Notes: a model not told the origin generated them from the letters alone. DNA of 64,000 bases from Bacillus albus (GCF_001884185.1 NZ_MAOE01000054.1:62001-126000), one strand, 5' to 3'; positions 34,044 through 43,748 are shown, counted from the stretch's first letter. Translations and numbers: made by a program.

Positions 34044-35711
34044 ATGAATAAGACATGGTGGAAAGAAGCGGTTGCTTATCAAATTTATCCACGTAGCTTT
34101 ATGGATTCAAATGGCGATGGTATTGGAGATTTACAAGGTATTATTGCGAAACTGGATTATTTAAAAGATTTAGGTATAGATGTAATTTGGATTTGCCCAA
34201 TGTATAAGTCACCTAATGATGATAATGGTTATGACATTAGTGATTATCAAGATATCATGGATGAGTTTGGTACGATGGAAGACTTTGATGCTTTACTAGA
34301 TGAAGTTCATAAGCGTGATATGAAGCTTATTATTGATTTAGTTATTAATCATACAAGTGATGAACACCCATGGTTTATTGAGTCTCGTTCATCTAAAGAC
34401 AATCCGAAGCGTGATTGGTATATTTGGCATGATGGTAAAGATGGTGCGGAACCAAACAACTGGGAAAGTATTTTTAACGGTTCGGCATGGGAATATGATG
34501 AAGTATCAGGACAATATTATTTACACTTATTCTCGCGTAAACAACCAGATTTAAACTGGGAGAATAAAGAAGTTCGCGAAGTGTTATACGATACAGTTAA
34601 TTGGTGGCTTGATAAAGGAATTGATGGTTTCCGCGTGGATGCAATCAGCCATATTAAAAAAGAAGATGGTTTCAAAGATATGCCAAATCCCAAAGAACTG
34701 AAGTATGTACCATCTTTTGATAAACATATGAATGTGGATGGTATTCAACCTTTATTAGAAGAGTTAAAAGAAAATACATTTTCTAAGTACGATATTATGA
34801 CTGTTGGTGAAGCGAATGGCGTTAAGATTGAAGATGCTGAGCTTTGGGTTGGAGAAGAGCAAGGCAAGTTCAATATGGTATTCCAATTCGAACATTTAAG
34901 CTTATGGGATGCAGAAAAGAAGAAAGATCTTGATGTTGTAGGACTGAAAAAAGTATTAACGAAATGGCAAAAAGGTCTAGAAAATAAAGGATGGAATGCT
35001 TTATATATTGAGAATCACGATAAGCCACGTATCGTTTCAACTTGGGGAGATGATAAACAGTATTGGCGTGAAAGTGCAACAGCTCTAGGGGCAATGTATT
35101 TCTTTATGCACGGTACACCATTCATTTACCAAGGACAAGAAATTGGGATGACAAATGTTCAATTCCCAAATATTGAAGATTACGATGATGTAGCAATTAA
35201 AAATTTATATCGCGAGAAAATTGCAGAGGGCGTATCACATCAAGATATGATGGAAATTATATGGGCTTCTTGCCGCGATAATTCACGTACACCTATGCAG
35301 TGGAGTGATGAGATGAATGCTGGCTTCACAACAGCAGGTGCACCTTGGTTTGGTATGAATCCAAGCTATAAAGAAATTAATGTTGAAAAGCAAAAGAATG
35401 AAGAGAACTCTATTTTCAATTTCTATAAAAAAATGATTGCCTTGAAAAAAGAGCACGATGTACTGAATTATGGTACGTACGATTTGCTTTTAGAAGATGA
35501 TCCGCAAATTTATGCATATACTCGTACATTAAACGATGAAAAAATCGTTGTAATGAGTAATATTTCAAAAGAAGAAGCTGTATATAATGAGGATTCATTC
35601 GCACTAGAACGCAAACGTTTGCTTTTAAATAACTATGAAGTTGCGGAACATGAACAAGTAACTACAATCACGTTAAAGCCTTATGAAACAAGGGTTTATC
35701 GCATTTCATAA
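34044..35711 (+). CDS. malL: Oligo-1,6-glucosidase / alpha-glucosidase (GH13)
   Basis: Cytoplasmic GH13 enzyme of 555 residues, close in length to the 558-residue B. cereus oligo-1,6-glucosidase. Conserved regions: DLVINHTSDEH, GFRVDAISH with the nucleophile Asp, VGEANG with the acid-base Glu, and ENHDKPR with the stabilising Asp. It cleaves isomaltose-type and possibly other alpha-glucosides delivered as phosphates or free sugar by the PTS gene downstream. Although the frame is open from 33948, ATG 34044 has an 8-nt spacing from AAAGGAGA and starts MNKTWWKEAVAYQIYPRSF. A perfect palindrome GCAAACGTTTGC lies inside the gene at 35611-35622. Confidence 0.9.
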   Translation: MNKTWWKEAVAYQIYPRSFMDSNGDGIGDLQGIIAKLDYLKDLGIDVIWICPMYKSPNDDNGYDISDYQDIMDEFGTMEDFDALLDEVHKRDMKLIIDLVINHTSDEHPWFIESRSSKDNPKRDWYIWHDGKDGAEPNNWESIFNGSAWEYDEVSGQYYLHLFSRKQPDLNWENKEVREVLYDTVNWWLDKGIDGFRVDAISHIKKEDGFKDMPNPKELKYVPSFDKHMNVDGIQPLLEELKENTFSKYDIMTVGEANGVKIEDAELWVGEEQGKFNMVFQFEHLSLWDAEKKKDLDVVGLKKVLTKWQKGLENKGWNALYIENHDKPRIVSTWGDDKQYWRESATALGAMYFFMHGTPFIYQGQEIGMTNVQFPNIEDYDDVAIKNLYREKIAEGVSHQDMMEIIWASCRDNSRTPMQWSDEMNAGFTTAGAPWFGMNPSYKEINVEKQKNEENSIFNFYKKMIALKKEHDVLNYGTYDLLLEDDPQIYAYTRTLNDEKIVVMSNISKEEAVYNEDSFALERKRLLLNNYEVAEHEQVTTITLKPYETRVYRIS

Positions 35712-35714
35712 TAA

Positions 35715-35743
35715 AAAAGGATGCTCTTAGAGCATCTTTTTTT
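35715..35743 (+). terminator. Terminator between the glucosidase and PTS genes
   Basis: GATGCTCT and AGAGCATC pair around TA-rich turn and are followed by TTTTTTT. Confidence 0.8.
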
Positions 35744-35771
35744 ATGAAAAAAAATAAATTTCTATTGCAAA

Positions 35772-35786
35772 GTGAAAACGCTTTTA
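35772..35786 (+). promoter_or_regulatory. LacI/CcpA-type site 1 upstream of the PTS gene
   Basis: GTGAAAACGCTTTTA keeps the GAAAACGC core of cre-type operators with two mismatches. Confidence 0.4.
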
Positions 35787-35799
35787 TTAAAATAGATTT

Positions 35800-35814
35800 A
35801 TGAAAACGGTTGCG
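35800..35814 (+). promoter_or_regulatory. LacI/CcpA-type site 2 upstream of the PTS gene
   Basis: ATGAAAACGGTTGCG matches the cre consensus at all but the last position. Confidence 0.55.
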
Positions 35815-35838
35815 TAAAGATAAAAATAAAGTAACGTA

Positions 35839-35853
35839 AGGAATCGTTTTCAT
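35839..35853 (-). promoter_or_regulatory. cre site 3 upstream of the PTS gene
   Basis: On the minus strand ATGAAAACGATTCCT satisfies every position of WTGNAANCGNWNNCW. Three such sites within 82 bp indicate control by CcpA and/or a local MalR-like repressor. Confidence 0.65.
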
Positions 35854-35916
35854 AAAGGAAACAGAAATTATAATTTAAATCATTATTTTGTTATAAATAA
35901 AGGGGAGGAAGAACAG

Positions 35917-37554
35917 ATGAAAATTACGTCTTTTGATTTTTGGCAAAAGTTCGGGAAAGCATTATTAGTTGTTGTAGCTGTAATGCCAGCAGCTGGTTTA
36001 ATGATTTCTATCGGTAAGTTGATTGGGATGTCTGCTGGGGATATTAACGCAGTTCATACAATCGCTCGCGTAATGGAAGACATCGGTTGGGCGATTATTA
36101 CAAATCTACACATCTTATTCGCAGTAGCAATTGGGGGATCTTGGGCGAAAGATCGCGCGGGTGGTGCATTTGCAGCGCTATTAGCATTCGTCTTAACAAA
36201 CAGAATTACGGGAGCTATATTTGGCGTAAACGCTGAAATGTTAGCGGATTCAAAAGCGAAAGTTTCTTCAGTATTAGCAGGGGATTTAATTGTAAAAGAT
36301 TACTTTACTTCTGTACTTGGTGCACCAGCATTAAACATGGGAGTTTTCGTAGGGATTATCACTGGTTTCTTAGGAGCTACTTTATATAACAAATACTATA
36401 ACTATAACAAACTGCCACAGGCATTAGCATTCTTTAACGGAAAACGATTCGTACCATTCGTTGTAATTGTTTGGTCTACAGTCACTGCAATTGTATTATC
36501 ACTTTTATGGCCATTCATCCAAAGTGGGTTAAATGAATTTGGTCGCTGGATTGCAGCTTCAAAGGATAGTGCACCAGTTGTTGCACCATTTGTATATGGA
36601 ACGTTAGAGCGTTTACTATTACCATTCGGTTTACACCATATGTTAACGATTCCGATGAACTACACAGAGCTAGGTGGAACATATACGATGTTAACTGGCT
36701 CAAAAATTGGACAAGTTGTAGCAGGACAAGATCCTTTATGGCTTGCATGGATTACAGATTTAAATAACTTATTAGCAAATGGAGATACAAAAGCATATAA
36801 CGATTTATTAAATAACGTTGTACCAGCTCGATTCAAAGCAGGACAAGTTATCGGTTCAACAGCAGCGTTAATGGGTATTGCATTCGCGATGTTCCGTAAT
36901 GTTGATAAAGAAAAACGTGCAAAGTATAAACCAATGTTCTTATCAGCAGCATTAGCAGTATTCTTAACAGGTGTAACAGAACCAATTGAATTCATGTTCA
37001 TGTTTATTGCTCCAGTATTATATGTTGTATATGCAATTACAACAGGACTTGCATTCGCATTAGCGGATTTAATTAACTTACGTGTTCACGCATTTGGATT
37101 TATTGAATTAATTACTCGTACACCGATGATGGTTAATGCAGGACTAACTAGAGATTTAATCAATTTCGTTATCGTTTCATTAGTATTCTTCGGTCTGAAC
37201 TTTACATTATTCAATTTCTTAATTAAAAAGTTCAACTTACCAACACCAGGACGTGCAGGTAACTATATTGATAACGAAGATGAGGTATCAGAAGGAACAG
37301 GAAATGTACAAGATGGTTCATTAGCAACAAAGGTTATTGATTTATTAGGTGGAAAAGAAAATATTGCTGACGTAGATGCTTGTATGACACGTTTACGTGT
37401 AACAGTAAAAGATTTAGAGGTTGTTGCACCAGAAGCACAGTGGAAACAAAATGGTGCTTTAGGACTTATCGTAAAAGATAAAGGTGTACAAGCAGTATAT
37501 GGTCCGAAAGCTGACGTATTAAAGTCAGACATTCAAGATATGTTAGGTGCGTAA
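35917..37554 (+). CDS. PTS alpha-glucoside/maltose-type transporter subunit IIBC
   Basis: Membrane sugar permease of the glucose-glucoside PTS family, 545 residues. The IIC part (about residues 10-430) carries GTLERLLLPFGLHHMLTIPMN, given in two halves as GTLERLLLPFGL and HHMLTIPMN, plus GVTEPIEFMF. The IIB domain is C-terminal with phospho-cysteine Cys489 in DACMTRLRVTV. There is no IIA domain, so a general IIA(Glc) must supply phosphate. The neighbour glucosidase suggests maltose, isomaltose or another alpha-glucoside. AGGGGAGGAAG precedes the ATG at 35917. Confidence 0.92.
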   Translation: MKITSFDFWQKFGKALLVVVAVMPAAGLMISIGKLIGMSAGDINAVHTIARVMEDIGWAIITNLHILFAVAIGGSWAKDRAGGAFAALLAFVLTNRITGAIFGVNAEMLADSKAKVSSVLAGDLIVKDYFTSVLGAPALNMGVFVGIITGFLGATLYNKYYNYNKLPQALAFFNGKRFVPFVVIVWSTVTAIVLSLLWPFIQSGLNEFGRWIAASKDSAPVVAPFVYGTLERLLLPFGLHHMLTIPMNYTELGGTYTMLTGSKIGQVVAGQDPLWLAWITDLNNLLANGDTKAYNDLLNNVVPARFKAGQVIGSTAALMGIAFAMFRNVDKEKRAKYKPMFLSAALAVFLTGVTEPIEFMFMFIAPVLYVVYAITTGLAFALADLINLRVHAFGFIELITRTPMMVNAGLTRDLINFVIVSLVFFGLNFTLFNFLIKKFNLPTPGRAGNYIDNEDEVSEGTGNVQDGSLATKVIDLLGGKENIADVDACMTRLRVTVKDLEVVAPEAQWKQNGALGLIVKDKGVQAVYGPKADVLKSDIQDMLGA

Positions 37555-37558
37555 TAAT

Positions 37559-38350
37559 ATGAAATTGCTAACTTTAAACTGTCACTCTTGGCAAGAAGAA
37601 AATCAAATAGAAAAGATAAAATATCTTGCTAAAGTCATTCAAGAAGAAGAGTACGATGTCATCGCATTGCAAGAAGTAAGTCAGTCGATAGGGGCTACAA
37701 ATGTATGCGGTAACAAGAAAGAAGATAATTTTGGACTTTTACTATTAGAAGAGTTAAAAGCGTTACATGTAAAAGATTACAATATTACTTGGGATTTCTC
37801 TCATATTGGTTATGATGTGTATGAAGAAGGGTTAGCGATTATAACGAAGCATAATGTTGTAAAAGAAGATACGTTCTTTATTTCAGAAAATAAGGATACA
37901 ACGTATTGGAAAACACGCAAAATTGTAAGTGCAACAATTGCTTATAATGGTAAGAACATCACGTTTTACTCTTGCCACCTCGGTTGGTGGAATGATGAAG
38001 AAGAATCATTTAAAGATCAAGTAAATCGTTTGATGGAGCGTGTAGATAGCAATGAACTTTCCTTCTTAATGGGTGATTTTAATAATAACGCTCGTTTGCA
38101 AGGGGAGGGTTATGAATATATGATGCAAAAGGGTTTATACGACACATATGAACTAGCAATAAAGAAGGATGAAGGAACAACTGTTCAAGGTGAGATTGCT
38201 GGTTGGGATGAAAATAAACATAATTTACGAATCGATCTAATATTGTGTAACCGAAGTGAAAAAATTCGTTCTTCAAAAGTCGTTTTTAATGGTACAAACC
38301 GAAAAGTAATTTCAGATCATTTCGGTGTAGAAGTACAAGTAGATATATAA
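37559..38350 (+). CDS. Endonuclease/exonuclease/phosphatase-family hydrolase
   Basis: EEP-fold metal-dependent phosphoesterase, 263 residues. Motifs in order: LNCHSW, ALQEVSQ with the metal-binding Glu, CHLGWWNDE, GDFNNNAR and SDHFGV. No signal peptide. It starts 4 nt after the stop of the PTS gene, so it is co-translated with sugar uptake. This is an unexpected partner: a DNase role would make little sense, while hydrolysis of a small phosphorylated substrate is possible. An in-frame GTG at 37547 lies inside the PTS gene and is less likely. A terminator follows. Confidence 0.85.
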   Translation: MKLLTLNCHSWQEENQIEKIKYLAKVIQEEEYDVIALQEVSQSIGATNVCGNKKEDNFGLLLLEELKALHVKDYNITWDFSHIGYDVYEEGLAIITKHNVVKEDTFFISENKDTTYWKTRKIVSATIAYNGKNITFYSCHLGWWNDEEESFKDQVNRLMERVDSNELSFLMGDFNNNARLQGEGYEYMMQKGLYDTYELAIKKDEGTTVQGEIAGWDENKHNLRIDLILCNRSEKIRSSKVVFNGTNRKVISDHFGVEVQVDI

Positions 38351-38356
38351 TAGAAG

Positions 38357-38396
38357 AAATCCTCACAGATGATGAAAAGCTGTGAGGATTTTTTTG
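38357..38396 (+). terminator. Terminator of the alpha-glucoside locus
   Basis: AAATCCTCACAG and CTGTGAGGATTT pair around an 11-nt loop and are followed by a T-run. Confidence 0.9.
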
Positions 38397-38399
38397 AGG

Positions 38400-38436
38400 A
38401 ATACAAGTATTTCCAAGAGAAAATACTTGTATTTTT
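38400..38436 (+). terminator. Second tandem terminator
   Basis: AATACAAGTATTT and AAATACTTGTATT form a stem with an 8-nt loop, then TTTTT. Two terminators in tandem isolate the next gene. Confidence 0.75.
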
Positions 38437-38500
38437 TATGACATTTCCTATATATTTGTTATTATTGAATGTAAAACCGATTTGGTCATTTTGTATTCAT

Positions 38501-38540
38501 ACTTTGACTGACTTCGTTATATAATGGAGTAAGTCAAAGT
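38501..38540. promoter_or_regulatory. Operator-like inverted repeat at the yhgE promoter
   Basis: ACTTTGACT (38501-38509) and AGTCAAAGT (38532-38540) are perfect inverted copies that enclose a TATAAT at 38520-38525. It is placed to be bound by a dimeric repressor, for example of TetR type as with YhgD of B. subtilis. No regulator gene is adjacent. Confidence 0.55.
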
Positions 38541-38656
38541 TAATGGGAAAAAATAGTCCGTTTTTGGTTAATCCACGATGTAGAAAGTGATATAATTGCA
38601 AAATGTATGTATCATTTTCTAAAGAAGGAAAAATATATAATTAGGTGATAACTTCT

Positions 38657-41518
38657 ATGAAACAAATTTGGCGTATTTATAAGACAGATTTACGGAATGT
38701 AGCCAAACATTGGGCTGCAATTGTTATTGTTGTAGGGTTAATGATTTTACCATCGTTATATGCATGGTTTAACATTAAAGCTTCTTGGGATCCGTATGGA
38801 AATACAAAAGAGGTTCCCATTGCAGTTTCTAACCAAGATGCAGGCTCTAATTTAAGAGGGAAAGATATTAATATCGGGAACGAGATTGTAGATTCTCTGA
38901 AGAAAAACAAAAATCTTGGCTGGAAATTTGTAGATGAAAAACAAGCGATTTACGGAGTTGAACGCGGGGATTACTATGCGAGCATTACAATCCCAAAAGA
39001 CTTCTCTGAAAAGATTGCAACGGTTCTGGATGAAAACCCACAAAAGCCAGAACTGGATTACTATGTAAATGAAAAAGTAAATGCGATTGCACCGAAAATT
39101 ACAGCAAAGGGTGCATCAGGTATTACAGAAGAAATTAGTAAAAACTTTGTTAAAACAGCAAACGGTGAGATTTTTAAAATCTTCAATGACCTTGGAATCG
39201 ATTTAGAAACAAACTTACCAAGTATTGAGAAAGTAAAAGATCTTGTATTTAAGTTAGAAGCGCAGTTCCCAGAAATGAATACACTGATGGATAAGGCGTT
39301 AGATGATGCGACTCGAGCAGAGGATATTGTGAAAGTGGCGCAGAAAGATTTACCTGTTGTAGAGAGTGTAATAAATGACGGGCAGGAAGCATTGGCGAAT
39401 TTAGATAAATTCTTCGCAAGACAAGATCAAACATTAAAAAATGCTCCAGGGACGATAAGAAATGATTTAGTAGCAGCAAAAGGCGTTATGGATAGTGCAG
39501 CTGCATTTACTGACTTTTTAATGAATCCAGGTGTAGAATTAAATATTCCTGACTTGTCTGGAATGAATGGGTTACCTGAATTCCCTGCAAGACCAGACCT
39601 TTCTAAGTTGAATAGTGATGGTTATAAGGGGATAGCACAAAATATTAATCAAACAGTAAATAATGTTTTAAGCTCATCACGTGCAGGAACAGCTTATGCA
39701 CAAAGTGTTATGGATGGATTGCAAAATGGAAGCGTTGATCCAGAGATAGCTAAGAAAAATATTTCGACTATATCTAATAATCTTCAAACGCATATTGACA
39801 ATCTTTCTTATGTAATTGATGTTATGGCTCGTTTAGAGCAAGGGGCTCAAACTGAGTTTGGACAAAATTTCTTTAAAACAAGAAAAGAGCATTTAACGGA
39901 TATTAAGAATGGACAACAAGATTTAAATAATCGTTTTAAACGTTTAAACGATTTAATTAGCACAGGTCAAGAAGTTAAACAAGATGTGCGTGATGGAATC
40001 AATCAGAAATTAAATGAAACAAATGCTTTAATCGATCGAGCTGAAAAAGATTACAATGAAACGTTTGTAGCTGATTATAAAAAGGCAGTTAGCGCAGTAG
40101 ATCAAGCTAAAGCTGATGCAAATCAAATATATGATAATGCAAAAGCAGATTATGATAAAGCGAAAAATAGCCTCGAAGGTGCAAAAGCAGATTTACAAAA
40201 AGCAAAAGAAGATGTACAAAATAGAGGTATTAACGGTTTAGATTCAACGAAAGTAGCTTTAAATAGCTTAAATGGTCAATTTCAATCTGGAATCGGTTTA
40301 ATTGATGATATGATTCCAGTTCTAGAAAGTACAAATAAGGTTTTAGCAGATGTAAATAGTGATAAAAATCTTAATAATGGAATTGCAAAATTAAATAAAG
40401 CGAAAAGTAGTCTGCAAAAAGGTGTAGATGCAACGAATAAGGGGATTACACTTCTTAACAATGGACAGAAACCTACAAAAGATGTAATTGAAAGTATTAA
40501 CAACGCTGCGAAGGGCGGATCAGCTCAATTAACAGATGTATTATCGACGTATGATTCAGAAATTGTACCTAACTTCAATACAGCAATCGCTCGTACAAAA
40601 GAGATGTCGAAAAATACAACTCAAATTTTAAATGATGCAGACAAAAAGCTTCCAGATGTTAAAAAATTACTAGAAGATTCATCAAAAGGCTTAGTAGACG
40701 GTAGAAAGAAATTAGCAGATATTAAAGCTGAAATGCCAGCTACTGAGAAAAAGATTAAAGAATTAGCAGATAAAATTCGTGATTTTGAATCTGAAGAGGA
40801 TTTAAAAGACATCATCCGTTTGTTGAAAAACGATGTTGAGAAGCAAAGTGATTACTTTGCAAATCCAGTAAATTTAAAAGAGAATAAATTATTTGCAATG
40901 CCGAACTATGGTTCAGCAATGTCACCATTCTATACAGTGCTTGCATTATGGGTAGGCGCATTATTAATGGTTTCGTTATTAACAGTAGAAGTACACGAAG
41001 AGGGCGCAAATTATAAGAGCCATGAAATTTACTTCGGACGTTTATTAACATTCTTAACGATAGGTCTTTCGCAGGCATTTATCGTATCGATGGGAGATAT
41101 ATTCTTACTCGGTACGTACGTAGTCGATAAGTTCTGGTTTGTATTATTTAGTTTATTTATTGGTGGAGTCTTCGTTTGTATCGTGTACTCACTCGTTTCT
41201 ATTTTCGGAAACGTAGGGAAATCGATGGCGATCATTTTACTTGTACTGCAAGTAGCAGGATCGGGCGGAACATTCCCAATTCAAATGACACCGGCATTCT
41301 TCCAAGCGATTTATCCGTTCTTACCGTTCACATACGCAATTAGTGCAATTCGTGAAACAGTAGGCGGAATGCTATGGGATATTGTAACGCGAGATTTACT
41401 TGTGTTAAGTGCTTTCGTAGTAGTTATGATTGTTGCTGCGTTATTACTGAAAACACCAATTAACAAATCAAGTGAAAAATTCGTTGAGAATGCAAAAGGA
41501 AGTAAAATCATTCACTAA
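38657..41518 (+). CDS. yhgE: YhgE/Pip-family membrane protein
   Basis: Large membrane protein of about 953 residues. One N-terminal helix is followed by the conserved PSLYAWFNI motif. Then comes a roughly 700-residue extracellular region of long coiled-coil segments, for example around KAVSAVDQAKADANQIYDNA. Five or six membrane helices form an ABC-2-like C-terminal domain. YhgE/Pip proteins act as phage receptors or as type VII secretion-related proteins in other Firmicutes; no substrate can be inferred here. An upstream GTG (38645) overlaps AGGTG, so ATG 38657 is preferred. It appears monocistronic. Confidence 0.88.
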   Translation: MKQIWRIYKTDLRNVAKHWAAIVIVVGLMILPSLYAWFNIKASWDPYGNTKEVPIAVSNQDAGSNLRGKDINIGNEIVDSLKKNKNLGWKFVDEKQAIYGVERGDYYASITIPKDFSEKIATVLDENPQKPELDYYVNEKVNAIAPKITAKGASGITEEISKNFVKTANGEIFKIFNDLGIDLETNLPSIEKVKDLVFKLEAQFPEMNTLMDKALDDATRAEDIVKVAQKDLPVVESVINDGQEALANLDKFFARQDQTLKNAPGTIRNDLVAAKGVMDSAAAFTDFLMNPGVELNIPDLSGMNGLPEFPARPDLSKLNSDGYKGIAQNINQTVNNVLSSSRAGTAYAQSVMDGLQNGSVDPEIAKKNISTISNNLQTHIDNLSYVIDVMARLEQGAQTEFGQNFFKTRKEHLTDIKNGQQDLNNRFKRLNDLISTGQEVKQDVRDGINQKLNETNALIDRAEKDYNETFVADYKKAVSAVDQAKADANQIYDNAKADYDKAKNSLEGAKADLQKAKEDVQNRGINGLDSTKVALNSLNGQFQSGIGLIDDMIPVLESTNKVLADVNSDKNLNNGIAKLNKAKSSLQKGVDATNKGITLLNNGQKPTKDVIESINNAAKGGSAQLTDVLSTYDSEIVPNFNTAIARTKEMSKNTTQILNDADKKLPDVKKLLEDSSKGLVDGRKKLADIKAEMPATEKKIKELADKIRDFESEEDLKDIIRLLKNDVEKQSDYFANPVNLKENKLFAMPNYGSAMSPFYTVLALWVGALLMVSLLTVEVHEEGANYKSHEIYFGRLLTFLTIGLSQAFIVSMGDIFLLGTYVVDKFWFVLFSLFIGGVFVCIVYSLVSIFGNVGKSMAIILLVLQVAGSGGTFPIQMTPAFFQAIYPFLPFTYAISAIRETVGGMLWDIVTRDLLVLSAFVVVMIVAALLLKTPINKSSEKFVENAKGSKIIH

Positions 41519-41521
41519 AAT

Positions 41522-41556
41522 AAAAGGTTCCTACCGATAGAGGTAGGAACCTTTTT
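41522..41556. terminator. Bidirectional terminator between yhgE and topB
   Basis: AAAAGGTTCCTACC and GGTAGGAACCTTTT form a 14-bp stem with a 6-nt loop. Confidence 0.9.
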
Positions 41557-41558
41557 GT

Positions 41559-43748
41559 TTAATCAAATTTTAATTTCTTTAATGCTTCTGTGAATGGGTT
41601 ATTTAATGGTTCTTCTTCTTTTTTCTGCTGTTTCATATATTTTTGAACGTCACGCTTATCAGCTTTGTTTCCAGATTCCTTTTTACGTCTTTCTTGGAAT
41701 GTGGATAATTTCTCACGATAGCCACATTTACATGCAAAGATTTGTCCTGCACCTTCACCACGTAATTCTAATTTCTTCTTACATTGCGGACAGCGAGCGT
41801 TTGTTGTACGAGATACATTTTTACGATGACCACATTCACGGTCTTGGCAAACGAGCATTTTTCCTTTTTTGCCGTTTACCTCTAGCATTGGTTTCCCGCA
41901 ATCTGGACAAGACTTTGTTGAAATGTTGTCATGTTTATATTTTTTATCACTCGATTTAATTTCAGATACAATTTCTTTCGTATAGTTCTTCATTTCTGAA
42001 ATGAACACTTCTTTTTTTAGTTTGCCTTTTGCGATAGCCTCTAGTTTTTGTTCCCACTCACCAGTTAGTGTAGGTGATTTTAACTCTTCTGGTACTAAAT
42101 CAAGTAACTGACGGCCTTTTGAAGTAATGTGAATATCTTTACCGCGTTTTTCAATTAAGAATGAATTGAATAACTTGTCGATAATATCAGCACGCGTTGC
42201 TACAGTACCTAATCCACCAGTTGATTTTAACGTATCAGCAAGTTGTTTATTTTGCGTATCCATATATTTTGTAGGATTCTCCATTGCTGAAAGTAAAGTC
42301 GCCTCGTTAAAACGTGCAGGTGCTTTCGTTTGACCTGATGTTTGCATAATTAGTTTTACAGTTAATGTATCGCCTTTTTCGATGCGAGGTAAAAGTTGCT
42401 CTTTTACGTCATCCATTACATCATCATCTTCAAAGCGATTTTCATATACTTCTTTCCAGCCGGCATGTAAAATTGTCTTTCCGCGTGCAATGAATGTTTC
42501 ATTGCCGACCTTTGTGCGTAACGTTAGTTGTTCGTATTCGAATGCTGGGAATAAGACAGCTAAGAAACGTTTTACAACTAAATCATAAATTTTACGTTCT
42601 TTATCTGTGAAGGCTGAGAAGTTAACGTATCCTTCTGTCGGAATAATTGCGTGATGATCACTTACTTTACTATCATCAACAAATGACTTATTAGCCTTGA
42701 TAGGTCTTTGTAATACTTTATGTGCTAAAGGACGGTACTCTCCAACTCCGCACGCCTTTAGACGTTCTGGAAGTGTTCCAACGATATCAGATGAAATATA
42801 GCGTGAATCTGTACGAGGGTACGTTAGCACTTTATGTTGCTCATACAATTTCTGCATAATATTTAATGTTTCTTTTGCAGAGTAACCGAACTTTTTATTT
42901 GCATCACGTTGTAATTCAGTTAAATCGTAAAGACCAGGAGAGAAGGACTTCTTCTGTTTTTTATCAATTTCCACAACAGTAGCATTATGCTTATCTAAAC
43001 CTCTTACAATGCCATCAATTTTTTCTTTATTAAAACTGCGGCTATTACCGTTAGCATCTTGCCAAGTTAGTTTTAACTTATCGGCTGTTTGAGCTTCGAT
43101 GCCGTAGTAAGTTTGAGCTTTGAAGTTCTTTATTTCATCTTCACGATTAGCGATCATAGCGACAGTAGGTGTTTGTACACGGCCACAATTCAGCTGGGCA
43201 TTAAAGCGAGTCGTTAAAGCGCGAGTTGCGTTAAGACCGATATACCAGTCAGCTTCTGAACGTGCAACTGCTGAAGCGTATAAATTGTCATATGCTTTCC
43301 CTGGTTTTAAATTAGAGAAACCATCTTTAATCGCTTTATCAGTAACAGATGAAATCCATAGACGTTTGATCGGTTTGTTAACTCGAACTTTATCAATAAT
43401 CCAGCGAGCGACTAATTCTCCTTCACGTCCAGCGTCTGTCGCTACAATAATTTCAGTTACATCTTTTCTAAGTAGCTGACTTTTTACAGCATTAAATTGT
43501 TTCCCAGTTTGTTTAATAATCGTTAATTTCAAACGCTCAGGTAGCATCGGTAAATCTTCTAAATTCCACTTTTTATATTTCACATCATAGCTTTCTGGAT
43601 CTGCTAATGTAACAAGGTGACCTAAAGCCCAAGTTACAATATATTTACTACCTTCAAGGTAGCCGTTTCCTTTTTTATCGCACTTAAGTACACGCGCAAT
43701 ATCTCGTGCAACGGAAGGTTTTTCAGCGATTACAACGCTTTTTGCCAT
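41559..43748 (-). CDS. topB: DNA topoisomerase III
   Basis: Type IA topoisomerase, 729 residues. The Toprim domain is N-terminal (VIAEKPSVARDIARVL; ATDAGREGELVARW), and the catalytic tyrosine lies near residue 309 in TYPRTDSRYIS. The C-terminal tail has two zinc-ribbon-like CxxC units (CPDCGKPM with CQDREC; CPQCKKK with CKCG), followed by a lysine-rich end. It relaxes and decatenates DNA via single-strand passage. It stands alone between terminators; the ATG at 43748 has a good GGATG-type ribosome-binding site. Confidence 0.95.
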   Translation of the reverse strand: MAKSVVIAEKPSVARDIARVLKCDKKGNGYLEGSKYIVTWALGHLVTLADPESYDVKYKKWNLEDLPMLPERLKLTIIKQTGKQFNAVKSQLLRKDVTEIIVATDAGREGELVARWIIDKVRVNKPIKRLWISSVTDKAIKDGFSNLKPGKAYDNLYASAVARSEADWYIGLNATRALTTRFNAQLNCGRVQTPTVAMIANREDEIKNFKAQTYYGIEAQTADKLKLTWQDANGNSRSFNKEKIDGIVRGLDKHNATVVEIDKKQKKSFSPGLYDLTELQRDANKKFGYSAKETLNIMQKLYEQHKVLTYPRTDSRYISSDIVGTLPERLKACGVGEYRPLAHKVLQRPIKANKSFVDDSKVSDHHAIIPTEGYVNFSAFTDKERKIYDLVVKRFLAVLFPAFEYEQLTLRTKVGNETFIARGKTILHAGWKEVYENRFEDDDVMDDVKEQLLPRIEKGDTLTVKLIMQTSGQTKAPARFNEATLLSAMENPTKYMDTQNKQLADTLKSTGGLGTVATRADIIDKLFNSFLIEKRGKDIHITSKGRQLLDLVPEELKSPTLTGEWEQKLEAIAKGKLKKEVFISEMKNYTKEIVSEIKSSDKKYKHDNISTKSCPDCGKPMLEVNGKKGKMLVCQDRECGHRKNVSRTTNARCPQCKKKLELRGEGAGQIFACKCGYREKLSTFQERRKKESGNKADKRDVQKYMKQQKKEEEPLNNPFTEALKKLKFD

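Noticed and set aside
42382-43479. Plus-strand frames of 68 and 119 codons inside topB
   Set aside because: Antisense shadows of a well-conserved gene without ribosome-binding sites.
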